A DNA stretch of 64,000 nt from Clostridia bacterium (GTDB lineage: Bacteria > Bacillota > Clostridia > Lachnospirales > CAG-274), in assembly GCA_030524425.1 (NCBI GenBank), contig JAUNGN010000006.1, positions 1-64,000 of the forward strand, given 5' to 3'. The notes beneath the pieces are model-generated. The model was given only the letters and a program-made list of their open reading frames with translations. It did not search any database and had not been told where the DNA came from. Each line of letters starts with the position of its first letter. The first letter of the stretch is position 1. The translations under genes and the position numbers were made by a program. Shown here one piece after another: positions 16,358 to 26,813 of the stretch.

Positions 16358-17299
16358 ATGAAAACAGCATTTATTTTTAGCGGTCAGGGCTCACAGTATG
16401 CAGGTATGGGCAAGGAGCTTTATGACAATTTTGAATGTGTAAAGGCAGTCTTTGACAAGGCTGATTCTGTTCTTGATTTTAAGGTAACCGATATGTGCTT
16501 TGGCGGGGACGAAAGACTTAACGAAACCGAGTATACTCAGCCTGCACTTTTAACTATGAGCTATGCAGTGTATAAGCTTATGAGTGAAAAGGGTTTAAAG
16601 GCAGATTATGTTGCAGGTCTTAGCTTAGGCGAATACTCTGCTCACGCTGTAAGCGGTACAATGAGCTTTGAGGAAGCTGTTAAGCTTGTAAGAAAAAGAG
16701 GTAAGTTTATGACTGAGGCTGTGCCAAAGGGTGAAGGTGCTATGTGTGCCGTGTTAAGCCTTGAGGCAGAGAAAATTCAGGAGGCTTGTGACGAGGTATC
16801 TGAAATTGGCAGATGTATGATTGCAAATTACAACGCTCCCGGTCAGATTGTTATTGCAGGTGACAGGGAGGCTGTTGAAAAGGCAGCGGAATTAGTTAAG
16901 GAAAAGGGAGCAAAGAGAGCTGTTATGCTTAATGTAAGCGGTCCTTTCCATACTTCTCTTTTAAAGCCTGCCGCTGACAAACTTAATGAAGAGCTTAATA
17001 AAATTGAATTAAGTGATATGACTGTTCCTGTTATTACTAACTTAACTGCTGAAATAGTTGAAGACAAGAGTCAGGTTGTGGATATTCTTACCAAACAGGT
17101 TATGAATCCTGTTAAGTGGGAGCAGTCAGTTAAGAAAATGATTGAGCTTGGTGTGGATACATTTGTTGAAATGGGTCCCGGCAAGACTTTATCAAGTTTT
17201 GTTAAAAAGGCGGCTAAAGAGGCTGATGCTGATGTGGCAATTTATAATGTAGAGGATTTGAAAACTCTTGAAAAGGCTATAGGAGGTTTGGGTTTATAA
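16358..17299 (+). CDS. fabD: Malonyl-CoA:ACP transacylase
   Basis: A 313-aa acyltransferase that loads malonyl groups onto ACP. It has the GQGSQ start motif, the catalytic serine in GLSLGEYSA (about residue 89) and the partner His in GPFHTSLL. Its stop codon overlaps the fabG start by one base, indicating coupling. Confidence 0.97.
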   Translation: MKTAFIFSGQGSQYAGMGKELYDNFECVKAVFDKADSVLDFKVTDMCFGGDERLNETEYTQPALLTMSYAVYKLMSEKGLKADYVAGLSLGEYSAHAVSGTMSFEEAVKLVRKRGKFMTEAVPKGEGAMCAVLSLEAEKIQEACDEVSEIGRCMIANYNAPGQIVIAGDREAVEKAAELVKEKGAKRAVMLNVSGPFHTSLLKPAADKLNEELNKIELSDMTVPVITNLTAEIVEDKSQVVDILTKQVMNPVKWEQSVKKMIELGVDTFVEMGPGKTLSSFVKKAAKEADADVAIYNVEDLKTLEKAIGGLGL

Positions 17300-18030
17300 T
17301 GAAGGATAAGACTGTTATTGTAACAGGCGGTGCCAAGGGTATTGGCAAGGCTATTGCTTTAAGGTTTGCCGGTGAGGGTGCTAACATTGTTTTAAATTAC
17401 AGAAGCACCTCTCCTGAAGAGGTTAAAAATGAAATTGAGGAAATGGGTGTTAAGTGCCTTACTGTTCAGGCTGATGTAAGCAAGGCAGATGAGGCTCAGA
17501 AATTAGCAGATGCTGCTATAGCTGAATTTGGCGGTATTGATGTGCTTGTAAACAATGCAGGTATTACAAGAGATACCTTACTTATGAGAATGAGTGAGGA
17601 GGATTTTGACGCTGTAATTGACACTAACCTAAAAGGCTGTTTTAATATGATGAAGGCTGTAAACAAGATTATGATGAAGCAGAGAAGCGGTGCCATTATT
17701 AATATGTCAAGTGTTATCGGTCTTGCAGGCAATGCGGGACAGGTTAATTATGCTGCAAGTAAGGCAGGCGTGCTTGGTATGACATACAGTGTTGCAAAGG
17801 AGCTTGCATCAAGAAATATTACATGTAATGCCATTGCACCGGGTATGATTGCTACGGATATGACAGAGGTTCTTTCAGACAAGGTTAAGGAACAGATTTT
17901 AGCAGGTATTCCGTTAAAGAGATTCGGACAGCCTGAGGAAATTGCTGATACTGCATTGTTCCTTGCTAAGTCCAAATATATTACAGGTCAGGTTATTACC
18001 GTAGACGGCGGTATGGTAATCGGAAGATAA
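17299..18030 (+). CDS. fabG: 3-oxoacyl-ACP reductase
   Basis: A 243-aa short-chain dehydrogenase using NADPH. It has the TGGAKGIGKA nucleotide motif, NNAG, and the Ser-Tyr-Lys triad (SSVIG...YAASKAG). Starts on the last base of the fabD stop. It is followed by a 27-nt palindrome before fabF. Confidence 0.97.
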   Translation: MKDKTVIVTGGAKGIGKAIALRFAGEGANIVLNYRSTSPEEVKNEIEEMGVKCLTVQADVSKADEAQKLADAAIAEFGGIDVLVNNAGITRDTLLMRMSEEDFDAVIDTNLKGCFNMMKAVNKIMMKQRSGAIINMSSVIGLAGNAGQVNYAASKAGVLGMTYSVAKELASRNITCNAIAPGMIATDMTEVLSDKVKEQILAGIPLKRFGQPEEIADTALFLAKSKYITGQVITVDGGMVIGR

Positions 18031-18031
18031 A

Positions 18032-18058
18032 CAGCATAGGGGACAGTCCCCTATGCTG
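18032..18058. repeat. Perfect 27-nt palindrome between fabG and fabF
   Basis: Arms CAGCATAGGGGAC and GTCCCCTATGCTG surround a single central A. It forms a very stable hairpin but has no T run, so it is not a standard terminator. It may be an mRNA processing or stability element, or a REP-like dispersed repeat; GGGGACAGTCCCC cores look like the latter. Confidence 0.6.
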
Positions 18059-18094
18059 AAATGGGTTTTGAGTATTTAAGGAGGAAATTGATCT

Positions 18095-19327
18095 ATGGAA
18101 CGTAGGGTAGTTATTACCGGTATGGGAGCCTTGACTCCTATAGGAAATAATGTTAATGAGTTTTGGGAAGGTTTGAAAAGCGGTAAGAACGGTATCGGTC
18201 TTATTACACGCTTTGATACAACAGAAAGCAAGGTAAAATGTGCCGGTGAGGTTAAGGGATTTGACCCGGCTGAAGTTGTAGATAAAAAGGAAGTTAAGAG
18301 AAACGATTTATTCAGTATTTATGCCATGGCTGCCGCTGATGAAGCTGTTGCTATGTCAGGTATTGATTTAGACAGTATTGATAAGCATAGATTAGGTGTA
18401 ATTATCGGTTCAGGTATCGGCGGTCTTACTACAATTGAAGAACAAGCTGTAAAGATGGCAAATAAAGGTATGTCAAGAATTGCACCTTTGTTTATTCCTA
18501 TGGCTATTTCTAATATGGCGGCAGGAAATGTTGCCATAAGATTTGGTGCAAGAGGTACCTGTCTTGATATAGTTACTGCCTGTGCAACTGCTACTCACTC
18601 CATTGGTGAGGCTTACAGAAATATTAAGCACGGCTACAGTGATTATATTATTGCAGGCGGATCAGAGGCTTCTATATGTAAGCTTGGAATAGGCGGTTTT
18701 GCTGCCTTAAAGGCACTTACAACAAGTGAAGACCCTGACAGAGCATCAACACCTTTTGACAAAGAAAGAAGCGGATTTGTAATGGGTGAGGGTGCAGGTA
18801 TATTATTTATGGAATCTCTTGAGTCCGCAAAGGCAAGGGGTGCTGAAATTTTAGCTGAAATTGTGGGATACGGCTCAACTTGTGATGCACATCATATTAC
18901 TGCTCCTATGCCTGACGGTGCCTGCAAGGCTATGGAGGCTGCTATGGCAGAGGCAGGTATTGACAAGACAGAGATAGGATATATTAATGCTCACGGAACG
19001 TCAACTCCTGCCAATGATTCTTCAGAAACTATAGCTATAAAGTCTGCCTTTGGCGATTATGCAAAGGAGATTAACATCAGCTCAACTAAGTCCATGACAG
19101 GTCATCTTTTGGGTGCAACAGGTGCTGTTGAGGCTATTGCCACTATTCTTGCCCTCAAGAATGGTGTTATTCCTCCAACAATTAACTATCAGGTGCCTGA
19201 TGAAGAATGTGACCTTAACTATACAGTAAATAAGGCTGTTGAAAGAGATATTAAGTATGCTTTATCAAATACATTAGGCTTTGGCGGTCACAACGGTGTG
19301 CTTTGTTTAAAGAAGTGGGAGGAATAA
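18095..19327 (+). CDS. fabF: Beta-ketoacyl-ACP synthase II
   Basis: A 410-aa elongating condensing enzyme. The Cys-His-His active site is visible: Cys in [10 protein letters not shown], His in [11 protein letters not shown] and His in [10 protein letters not shown]. Preceded by AAGGAGG. It follows fabG after a 64-bp gap that contains the palindrome. Confidence 0.97.
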   Translation: MERRVVITGMGALTPIGNNVNEFWEGLKSGKNGIGLITRFDTTESKVKCAGEVKGFDPAEVVDKKEVKRNDLFSIYAMAAADEAVAMSGIDLDSIDKHRLGVIIGSGIGGLTTIEEQAVKMANKGMSRIAPLFIPMAISNMAAGNVAIRFGARGTCLDIVTACATATHSIGEAYRNIKHGYSDYIIAGGSEASICKLGIGGFAALKALTTSEDPDRASTPFDKERSGFVMGEGAGILFMESLESAKARGAEILAEIVGYGSTCDAHHITAPMPDGACKAMEAAMAEAGIDKTEIGYINAHGTSTPANDSSETIAIKSAFGDYAKEINISSTKSMTGHLLGATGAVEAIATILALKNGVIPPTINYQVPDEECDLNYTVNKAVERDIKYALSNTLGFGGHNGVLCLKKWEE

Positions 19328-19331
19328 TATA

Positions 19332-19754
19332 ATGATGGACATTAAGGAAATTATGAGTATTTTACCTCACAGACATCCGTTTTTGTTAATAGACAGAGTT
19401 CTTGAAATGGAAGAGGGCAAGAGGTGTGTTGCTCTTAAAAATGTAACTATGAATGAGCCCTTTTTCCAGGGTCATTTTCCACAGGAGCCTGTTATGCCGG
19501 GTGTGCTTATTATTGAGGCACTTGCCCAGACAGGAGCAGTGGCAATGCTTTCTATGGATGAATTTAAGGGAAAAATTGCTTTCTTTGGCGGTATTGATAA
19601 AGCTAAGTTCAGAGGAAAGGTTGTTCCGGGCGATACGTTGCGTCTTGAAGTTGAAATGATTAAGATTAAACGTAATGCAGGTATAGGCAAGGGCGTTGCT
19701 TATGTAGGTGATAAAAAGGTTGCTGAAGGCGAGCTTACATTTATGATTGGCTGA
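19332..19754 (+). CDS. fabZ: 3-hydroxyacyl-ACP dehydratase
   Basis: A 140-aa hotdog dehydratase with the FabZ signature [18 protein letters not shown], including catalytic His and Glu. The start could be ATG 19332 or 19335; GGGAGGAA is suitably placed for either. Being the only dehydratase here, whether it also isomerises (FabM/FabZ2 type) cannot be told. Confidence 0.95.
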   Translation: MMDIKEIMSILPHRHPFLLIDRVLEMEEGKRCVALKNVTMNEPFFQGHFPQEPVMPGVLIIEALAQTGAVAMLSMDEFKGKIAFFGGIDKAKFRGKVVPGDTLRLEVEMIKIKRNAGIGKGVAYVGDKKVAEGELTFMIG

Positions 19755-19767
19755 TGAGGTGCTTAAA

Positions 19768-20700
19768 ATGAAATTATTTGATAACATTAAGTCAGGCATT
19801 GACAAAATTAGTGTGGATAACCTTAAAGGTAAGGTAGATGCAATAAAGGACGCAATGCCTAAGAAGGAAAAGGCTGAAAAAGCAGAAAAGAATGCTGAAA
19901 AGAAGGAAGAAATTCCGGAGGGACATATTAAGTGTCCTTCTTGCGGAAATATAATGGAGAAGAAGGCATTAGGTCAGCTTAGAATTTGTCCTAAGTGTGC
20001 AAAGCTTTTCAGAATGAATGCTAAGGACAGAATTAAGGCAATAGCTGATAAGGACAGCTTTGAGGAATTTGACATTAACATGGAGTCAAAGAACCCGCTG
20101 AACTTTCCTGATTATTCAGCAAAGGTAAAGAGCTTACAGGAAAAGACAGGCTTAAAGGATGCAGTTAAGACAGGTAAGTGTACGATTGGAGGCAGACCTT
20201 GTGTTATTGCTGTTATGGACAGCGGCTTTATTATGGGTTCACTTGGCTCTGTTGTTGGTGAAAAGGTGACAAGAGCTTTTGAATATGCTACCGAAAACAA
20301 AATGGCTGTTATTGTGTTTACCTGTTCAGGCGGTGCAAGAATGCAGGAGGGTATTTTATCCCTTATGCAGATGGCTAAGGTAAGTGCTGCCGTTGCTAAG
20401 CATTCAGAGGCAGGACTTCTTTATATTACAGTGCTTACTGACCCTACTACAGGGGGTGTAACTGCAAGCTATGCAATGCTTGGTGATATTATTCTTGCAG
20501 AGCCTAAAACGCTTATTGGCTTTGCAGGCAGACGAGTTATTGAGGGTACTATTAAGCAGAAGCTGCCCGATGAGTTCCAGACATCAGAATTTTTGCTTGA
20601 ACACGGCTTTGTAGATGCTATTGTTGAAAGAGAAAAGCTGCCTGAAACCTTAGAAAGAATACTTAAGCTTCATAATATTAAGAAAGTAGGTGAAGAATAA
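19768..20700 (+). CDS. accD: Acetyl-CoA carboxylase carboxyltransferase subunit beta
   Basis: A 310-aa carboxyltransferase subunit with an N-terminal four-Cys zinc ribbon (CPSCG...CPKC, residues about 50-71) after a Lys/Glu-rich linker, then the crotonase-like domain with [11 protein letters not shown] 19768 is chosen over an earlier TTG at 19747 because GAGGTG is correctly spaced before it. It overlaps accA by one base. Confidence 0.95.
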   Translation: MKLFDNIKSGIDKISVDNLKGKVDAIKDAMPKKEKAEKAEKNAEKKEEIPEGHIKCPSCGNIMEKKALGQLRICPKCAKLFRMNAKDRIKAIADKDSFEEFDINMESKNPLNFPDYSAKVKSLQEKTGLKDAVKTGKCTIGGRPCVIAVMDSGFIMGSLGSVVGEKVTRAFEYATENKMAVIVFTCSGGARMQEGILSLMQMAKVSAAVAKHSEAGLLYITVLTDPTTGGVTASYAMLGDIILAEPKTLIGFAGRRVIEGTIKQKLPDEFQTSEFLLEHGFVDAIVEREKLPETLERILKLHNIKKVGEE

Positions 20701-21497
20701 TGCCGGCTTATGATAAGGTAAAAATTGCAAGGAAGGTATCAAGACCTACTGCACTTGACTATATTAATCATATTTTTGATGAATTTACAGAGCTTCATGG
20801 TGACAGAAATTTTAGAGATGACGCAGCTATTGTAGGCGGTGTTGCTTTGCTTAACGGTACACCTGTTACCGTAATCGGTGTACAAAAGGGCAAAACAATG
20901 GAAGAAAATATTGAAAGAAATTTTGGCCAGCCCCATCCTGAGGGATACAGAAAGGCTTTAAGACTTATGAAGCAGGCTGAAAAGTTCCATAGACCTGTTA
21001 TTAACTTCATTAATACCAGCGGTGCTTATTGTGGTGTTGGTGCTGAGGAAAGAGGTCAGGGCGAGGCTATTGCCAGAAATCTTTTGGAAATGACTAATTT
21101 AAAGGTGCCTACTATTTCTATTCTTATTGGTGAAGGAGGAAGCGGCGGTGCTCTTGCTCTTGCTGTTACTGACAGAGTATGGATGCTTGAAAACTCTGTT
21201 TATGCGGTTCTTTCTCCCGAAGGCTTTGCAAGTATTTTGTGGAAGGACTCTAAGAGAGCAAAGGAGGCTGCTGACGTAATGAAGATTACGGCGGAGGATC
21301 TTCTTAATCTTAATGTGGTTGAAAAGGTTATTAAGGAAGTTGACGGCGGAGCGCAGAATGACTTTGGCTTTACTGCAAATCTTTTAAAATCCAAGCTTGA
21401 AACTGAGGTTGAGATTTTGCAGTCTAAGGATATTGATACTCTTCTTGCTGAGAGATATGACAGATTCAGAAAATTCGGTGAGTTTGCTGAAGAGTAA
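20700..21497 (+). CDS. accA: Acetyl-CoA carboxylase carboxyltransferase subunit alpha
   Basis: A 265-aa subunit forming the carboxyltransferase with AccD to make malonyl-CoA. It has FTELHGDR near the N-terminus and [13 protein letters not shown]. Last gene of the operon. accB and accC, needed for the biotin carboxylase half, are not present in the window. Confidence 0.95.
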   Translation: MPAYDKVKIARKVSRPTALDYINHIFDEFTELHGDRNFRDDAAIVGGVALLNGTPVTVIGVQKGKTMEENIERNFGQPHPEGYRKALRLMKQAEKFHRPVINFINTSGAYCGVGAEERGQGEAIARNLLEMTNLKVPTISILIGEGGSGGALALAVTDRVWMLENSVYAVLSPEGFASILWKDSKRAKEAADVMKITAEDLLNLNVVEKVIKEVDGGAQNDFGFTANLLKSKLETEVEILQSKDIDTLLAERYDRFRKFGEFAEE

Positions 21498-21538
21498 TTG
21501 TAAAATTTGATTATTAATTTAATATTTTTACAGTATAA

Positions 21539-21563
21539 AAGGGACTGCGATATGCAGTCCCTT
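21539..21563. terminator. Bidirectional terminator between accA and glgD
   Basis: Stem AAGGGACTGC/GCAGTCCCTT with a five-base loop, lying between convergent genes. A-rich and T-rich flanks serve both strands. Confidence 0.75.
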
Positions 21564-21583
21564 AAATTAGCTTTAAATATTTA

Positions 21584-22696
21584 TTATACAACCTGACCTT
21601 TAGTGATTACAACAGGGTCATCAGGAGTACCGATTACCTGCTTGCCGTCACTTATTACAGCCTCTTTATCAATAATGGCATTTTCAATTATGCAGCCCTT
21701 ACCGATATATGAACTTTTCATAACAATTGAATTGTTAACCTTAGCACCTTCAGAAATTGTAACTTTTCTGAATAACACAGAGTTTGAAACAGAACCGTCA
21801 ATAATAGTACCTGTACCAATAATGGAATTTTTAACCTCAGCTGTTGCATTAAATTTAGCCGGAGGATCATCACTTGGCTTAGTGCTGATGTAAGGCTCGC
21901 TCTTAAATATAGACAAAACATCAGGCTTTAAGAAGTCCATATTAGTTTCCAAATATGCCTCAACACTGTTAAGAGTATTCCAGTAGCCATCAAATCTGTA
22001 GCCAAATATGTTAAGATTGTTTTTGTTTCTTAAAATAACATCCTTTACAAAGTCATAATAGCCCTTTGGAATTGCGTTTTCCAAAAGCTTAATGAGGAGA
22101 GGTCTTGAAATAACATATATACCAAGAGAAATATCATCACTCTTAGGTTCAATAGGCTTTTCCTCAAAGCTTGTAAGCTTCATTTCGTTATCAAAGGTCA
22201 TAACACCGTAGTCATGAACATCCTTTGATGTTCCTGCAACATTTTTGGTTACGATAGTAACATCTGCATTTTTTTCAATATGATAATCAAGTACCTTTTG
22301 GTAATCCATTTTATAAACAGCATCGCCTGATGCAATAACTACATAAGGCTCGTGACTTCTCTTAAGGAAGGAAATATTCTGATAAATTGAATCAGCAACG
22401 CCTCTGAACCAAAAATTATTTTCACTGGAGAGGAAAGGAGTAAATATGTATAATCCGCCTTCCTTTCTGTCTAAATCCCACCACTTGGCAGATGATAAAT
22501 GATCATGTAAACTTCTTGAATTATACTGAGTAATAACTGCAACCTTGTTAATACTTGAATTTGACATATTGCTGAGTGTAAAGTCAATTGCTCTGTATGA
22601 AGATGCAACAGGCATAGCAGCAATTGCTCTTACCTTACAAAGAGCTTTAAGCCTTTCACTGTTACCACCGGCAAGAATAATACCTATAGCTTTCAT
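21584..22696 (-). CDS. glgD: GlgD, ADP-glucose pyrophosphorylase-like subunit
   Basis: A 370-aa nucleotidyltransferase with a C-terminal left-handed beta-helix. The N-terminal loop is ILAGGNSERLKAL, diverged from the GGxGxRL of the catalytic GlgC, as in GlgD proteins that act as partner or regulatory subunits in Firmicutes. It follows glgC by two bases. Together they would make ADP-glucose for glycogen synthesis. Confidence 0.92.
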   Translation of the reverse strand: MKAIGIILAGGNSERLKALCKVRAIAAMPVASSYRAIDFTLSNMSNSSINKVAVITQYNSRSLHDHLSSAKWWDLDRKEGGLYIFTPFLSSENNFWFRGVADSIYQNISFLKRSHEPYVVIASGDAVYKMDYQKVLDYHIEKNADVTIVTKNVAGTSKDVHDYGVMTFDNEMKLTSFEEKPIEPKSDDISLGIYVISRPLLIKLLENAIPKGYYDFVKDVILRNKNNLNIFGYRFDGYWNTLNSVEAYLETNMDFLKPDVLSIFKSEPYISTKPSDDPPAKFNATAEVKNSIIGTGTIIDGSVSNSVLFRKVTISEGAKVNNSIVMKSSYIGKGCIIENAIIDKEAVISDGKQVIGTPDDPVVITKGQVV

Positions 22697-22698
22697 AA

Positions 22699-23979
22699 TT
22701 AAATCGCCTCCTCAAGAATAATTACAGACTGTCCGCTAGGAAGCTTATTATCAGTGTAATTATCAGCCTTAGTAGGACCGTAAATTACACAGTTCTTACC
22801 AATTTCAATTCCGTCAGGAACAGTAGTGCTGCTGCCTATAACAGTAATACCTGTGTTATAAATATTAGGCTTTCCTTCATTAGGAATATTATCTCCCGTA
22901 CCCATAACAACATTGTCGCCAATGTTAGTGTTCTGATCAATAATACATCTGTCAATTACAGCATTTTTGCCTATATGACAGCCCTCCATAATAATGGAGT
23001 CTTTAATAACTGCACCCTCTTCAATAACAACATTTTTACTGAGTACAGAATGAATAACCTTGCCTTCAACCTGACAGCCTTCTGAAACAATGCTGGTCTT
23101 AATCTCTGAATTAGGACCTGAATACATAGGCGGCTGAAGATTGCTGTTTGTATAAATCTTCCAAAAGTCTTCGTATAAATTAAATTCAGGCAAGGTTTTA
23201 ATAAGCTCCATATTTGCAGCCCAATAAGACTCAATAGTACCTACATCTTTCCAGTAATCCTTAAATCTGTAAGCATATAAAGTCATTCCCTTGTTAAGCA
23301 TTGCTGGAATAATGTGCTTTCCAAAGTCGCTGTCTGAATGAATCTTGTTATCCTCAATAAGAGCTTCTCTTAATTTATCCCATGTAAATATGTAGATACC
23401 CATACTTGCAAGATTACTCTTCGGATTTGCAGGCTTTTCTTCAAATTCGTAAATTTTATCGTTTTCATCGGCATTCATAATACCAAAACGACTGGCTTCT
23501 TCCATACTTACTTCAAGAACGGCAATAGTTACATCGCAATTGTTCTGTTTGTGATATTTAAGCATTGCGGCATAATCCATCTTGTAAATATGGTCACCTG
23601 ATAAAATAAGTACATATTCAGGCTTGTTAGCATCAATATAGTCAATATTCTGATAAATAGCATTAGCCGTACCTGAATACCATTCACCCTTTTCACCCTC
23701 TCTCTGGTGTGGTGCAAGGATGGAAACACCTCCGTTTCTGGTATCGAGATCCCATGGAACACCAATACCGATATGCTGATTAAGTGTAAGAGGCTGGTAC
23801 TGTGTAAGTACACCAACGGTTTCTACACCTGAATTAACACAATTACTCATAGGAAAATCAATTATCCTGTATTTACCTCCAAAGGCAACAGCAGGTTTTG
23901 CCTTGTCCATTGTCAGTATACCTAAACGGCTTCCTTGTCCTCCGGCTAAAAGCATAGCCATCATTTCTTTTTTGCGCAT
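22699..23979 (-). CDS. glgC: Glucose-1-phosphate adenylyltransferase
   Basis: A 426-aa enzyme making ADP-glucose from ATP and glucose-1-phosphate. The catalytic loop [12 protein letters not shown] is intact, and a C-terminal beta-helix is present. The ATG at 23979 (MRKKEMM) is chosen because GGAGGGATTACAGCT precedes it; an upstream in-frame ATG would add 17 implausible residues. No glgA/glgB/glgP follows; accA lies on the other strand. Confidence 0.95.
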   Translation of the reverse strand: MRKKEMMAMLLAGGQGSRLGILTMDKAKPAVAFGGKYRIIDFPMSNCVNSGVETVGVLTQYQPLTLNQHIGIGVPWDLDTRNGGVSILAPHQREGEKGEWYSGTANAIYQNIDYIDANKPEYVLILSGDHIYKMDYAAMLKYHKQNNCDVTIAVLEVSMEEASRFGIMNADENDKIYEFEEKPANPKSNLASMGIYIFTWDKLREALIEDNKIHSDSDFGKHIIPAMLNKGMTLYAYRFKDYWKDVGTIESYWAANMELIKTLPEFNLYEDFWKIYTNSNLQPPMYSGPNSEIKTSIVSEGCQVEGKVIHSVLSKNVVIEEGAVIKDSIIMEGCHIGKNAVIDRCIIDQNTNIGDNVVMGTGDNIPNEGKPNIYNTGITVIGSSTTVPDGIEIGKNCVIYGPTKADNYTDNKLPSGQSVIILEEAI

Positions 23980-24030
23980 AGCTGTAATCCCTCCATTCGC
24001 TATGATTTCTTTAAATATATAATACCACAC

Positions 24031-24267
24031 TTTCAGGGTAAATTACAATAAAAATTATATAATTTTTAAAAAAAATAGTAAAAAATTCGTAAAACATATT
24101 TATGCAAACTTCGATTTAACATAAATTTATATAAAAAAACAACAAAATAATGGAAATTTATGTAAAATAATGACAAAACAGATGTTTTGAATGAATTTTA
24201 ACAATTTATGTGGTAATTTTTAGTAAAATAGGTTAAGATATTTATAAGAAGAAAATTTTATAAAAGA
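24031..24267. other. AT-rich divergent region between glgC and nadE
   Basis: Very AT-rich (poly-A/T tracts throughout). It must contain the glgC promoter and the nadE promoter, but I see no single convincing site. No gene recognised. Confidence 0.3.
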
Positions 24268-24311
24268 GTATCTTAAAACTGTTTTATATATGAAAGGCGG
24301 TTTTAGGATAC
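24268..24311 (+). promoter_or_regulatory. Stable hairpin in the nadE leader
   Basis: GTATCTTAAAACTG (24268-24281) pairs along all 14 positions with CGGTTTTAGGATAC (24298-24311), including G-U pairs, around a 16-base loop. It ends 17 bases before the ATG and leaves the GGAGG site free. The absence of a T run argues against a terminator. It could be a protein-binding or processing site; no known riboswitch is matched. Confidence 0.5.
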
Positions 24312-24327
24312 AGCCGAGGAGGATAAT

Positions 24328-26256
24328 ATGAAATTCGGATTTATAAGAACGGCTGCGGCAACTCCAAATATCAGGGTTGCAGACTGCAGGTATAATGCTG
24401 ATAATATTATAGAATGTATTAGTGAAGCATATGGCAATGAAACAGAGCTTATTGTTTTTCCCGAGCTTGCTGTTACCGGTTATACCTGCGGTGATTTATT
24501 TTTACAGAGAAGATTAATTGCGTCAGCTCTTGAGGGAATTGAAAAAATAAAAAAATATCTTAAAGATAAAAATATTATTACAGTTGTTGGTTTTCCCTTT
24601 GAATATTTGGGAAATATTTATAATTGTGCTGCTGTGCTGTTTAAAGGAATGACTTTGGCTGTTGTGCCTAAAAGCTATCTGCCCAATTATAATGAATTTT
24701 ATGAAATGAGATGGTTTAAAGAAGCCTTAAAGGATACAATACTTATTGATTTTTTGGGGGAGGAAGTACCTTTTGGCACTGATGTTATTATTCGGTCGGA
24801 ATCTATGCCGGAGTTTACACTTGGTGTTGAAATATGCGAGGACCTTTGGAGTGTTATTCCGCCGTCACTTAATCATGCTCTTGCAGGTGCCGTAATTATT
24901 GCAAATCCTTCTGCGGGAAATGAAATTACAGGTAAGGATACTTACAGAAAATCCCTGGTAGAAAGTCAGTCTGCAAGAATTATAGGCGGTTATGTATATG
25001 CCTGTGCAGGTGAGGGAGAATCTACAACGGATGTTGTCTATTCGGGACATAATATTATTTGTGAAAACGGCATTACCCTTAATGAAGCCAAGCGCTTTAA
25101 TAACGGCATAATCTATGCTGATATTGATGTATACAGAATGTGCGGTGAAAGGCAGAGAAATACCTCATTCAGAACAAATGATGCGGATTATACTGTTGTT
25201 GAAATAGATTTTATACCCGGTGAAGGTGAAATAGACCGATTCATTGACCCTGCTCCCTTTGTGCCTAAGGATTTACTGAAAAGGGCTAAAAGATGTGATG
25301 AAATCATTAATATACAGGCTTATGGTCTTAAAAAGAGAATAGAACATATCGGATGCAAAAATGTAGTTATTGGTATAAGCGGAGGCCTTGACTCTACACA
25401 GGCGCTTATTGTAACAGCAAGAGCCTTTGAGCTTGCAGGTATGGATAAGAGGGGGATTATTGCCGTTACAATGCCATGCTTTGGAACTACTGACAGAACA
25501 TATAATAATGCCGTAAGTCTTGTAAAGGAGCTTGGTGCCACATTAAAGGAAATTAATATTAAAAAGGCTGTCACCCAGCATTTTGAGGATATAGGACATA
25601 ATGCGGATATTCATGATTTAACCTATGAAAATTCTCAGGCAAGAGAAAGAACAATGGTTTTAATGAATATGGCATCTAAATACAAGGGTTTTGTTGTTGG
25701 GACAGGTGATTTAAGTGAGCTTGCTCTTGGCTGGGCTACTTACAACGGTGATCATATGAGTATGTATGGTGTAAACTGTTCTATTCCTAAGACCCTTATT
25801 AAGTACCTTATTCAATATGTTTCTGATACTACAGAGGATAAGCAGCTGAGAGCTGTTTTAAACGACATTCTGGATACCCCCGTATCTCCCGAGCTTTTAC
25901 CTCCTGATGAAAATGGAGAAATTGCACAGATTACTGAGGATGTTGTAGGGCCTTATGAGCTTCATGATTTCTTCTTATATAATATGATGAGATTAGGCTT
26001 TGAGCCTGATAAGATTTTTTATATGGCAAAGTCAGCCTTTAAGGGAAAGTATGATGATTCTGTTATTTATAAATGGCTTAGGAATTTTTACTGGAGATTT
26101 TTTTCTCAGCAGTTTAAGAGAAGCTGTCTGCCTGACGGACCTAAGGTTGGTTCTGTAAGTCTTAGTCCAAGAGGAGATTGGAGAATGCCAAGCGATGCCT
26201 CCGTTAATACATGGATGGAGGTTTTGGATAAGATAAAGGAAGAATATAAATTTTAA
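24328..26256 (+). CDS. nadE: Glutamine-dependent NAD+ synthetase
   Basis: A 642-aa two-domain enzyme that completes NAD+ synthesis. The N-terminal nitrilase-type glutaminase has the Glu (FPELAVTGYTCGD), Lys (VPKSYLPNYNEF) and Cys (VEICEDLWS) triad. The C-terminal ATP-dependent synthetase has the P-loop SGGLDST and downstream GTGDLSELALGW. Full length. Preceded by GAGGAGG. It stands alone with a structured leader. Confidence 0.96.
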   Translation: MKFGFIRTAAATPNIRVADCRYNADNIIECISEAYGNETELIVFPELAVTGYTCGDLFLQRRLIASALEGIEKIKKYLKDKNIITVVGFPFEYLGNIYNCAAVLFKGMTLAVVPKSYLPNYNEFYEMRWFKEALKDTILIDFLGEEVPFGTDVIIRSESMPEFTLGVEICEDLWSVIPPSLNHALAGAVIIANPSAGNEITGKDTYRKSLVESQSARIIGGYVYACAGEGESTTDVVYSGHNIICENGITLNEAKRFNNGIIYADIDVYRMCGERQRNTSFRTNDADYTVVEIDFIPGEGEIDRFIDPAPFVPKDLLKRAKRCDEIINIQAYGLKKRIEHIGCKNVVIGISGGLDSTQALIVTARAFELAGMDKRGIIAVTMPCFGTTDRTYNNAVSLVKELGATLKEINIKKAVTQHFEDIGHNADIHDLTYENSQARERTMVLMNMASKYKGFVVGTGDLSELALGWATYNGDHMSMYGVNCSIPKTLIKYLIQYVSDTTEDKQLRAVLNDILDTPVSPELLPPDENGEIAQITEDVVGPYELHDFFLYNMMRLGFEPDKIFYMAKSAFKGKYDDSVIYKWLRNFYWRFFSQQFKRSCLPDGPKVGSVSLSPRGDWRMPSDASVNTWMEVLDKIKEEYKF

Positions 26257-26295
26257 TTATTTATATTCAGAATAATATGTAATTGTGGTAAAATA

Positions 26296-26327
26296 AAGGC
26301 AGTGAGTAAATAAATGCTTACCGCCTT
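26296..26327 (+). terminator. Hairpin after nadE
   Basis: An 11-position stem starting AAGGC and ending GCCTT, with one mismatch, 40 bases after the nadE stop. It lacks a good T run, so termination may be weak or it may be a 3'-end stabiliser. Confidence 0.4.
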
Positions 26328-26381
26328 CATTACATATATAATATGACAGTTAATTAATAATTATCATATTATAAGTTTAAG

Positions 26382-26450
26382 AATACCTTTTTTATTTAAG
26401 AGTTATATATGCCGGTAATGGGACTCTTATTTAGAAAAGGTATTTTTATT
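26382..26450 (+). terminator. Two-tier hairpin with T run, possible small RNA end
   Basis: Outer arms AATACCTTTT and AAAAGGTATT (26382-26391, 26435-26444) enclose inner arms AAGAGT and ACTCTT. A T-rich tail follows. The form is that of an intrinsic terminator with an elaborated stem, or the 3' end of a short RNA. No promoter was pinned down. Confidence 0.45.
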
Positions 26451-26497
26451 TATAATAGTCCAATGTATTTTAATATATGTAATATTAATAAGAATAA

Positions 26498-26790
26498 TTA
26501 ATCACAAGGAATCCAAACAGGATCTGCCCAACAGCCTATTGTATATGACCAAAGTCTTTTATATTTAACGCCATTGACTGCCATATATTTGTATGTGGAA
26601 TAAAATGTAATATAATTCATTATCATTGTATTCATAGTCATTTAACAGTATTGTCTGACGAAAAATACCGAATTCAGAGGGAGCACAATAACTTCATTAA
26701 CTATCAGTTTAACTTCAAAATTAAAATTGTGCTGTCTTTTTACTTTTCCGGAATATTTAAAATTTTAGCATTTTTGCTTGGCGGAATATA
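26498..26790 (-). pseudogene. Frame-shifted remnant of an unknown protein
   Basis: On the minus strand, coding-like sequence jumps between frames. One segment reads HNFNFEVKLIVNEVIVLPL, the next TILLNDYEYNDNELYYI, and the last YKYMAVNGVKYKRLWSYTI ending WADPVWIPCD and a stop at 26498-26500. At least two frameshifts are needed to join them. The last piece has an ATG (26635) but no ribosome-binding site. No family recognised. It lies downstream of the BlaI-type gene and may be part of a decayed operon. Confidence 0.45.
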
Positions 26791-26813
26791 TTTAAGCTTT
26801 TGGCAAAGTATAT

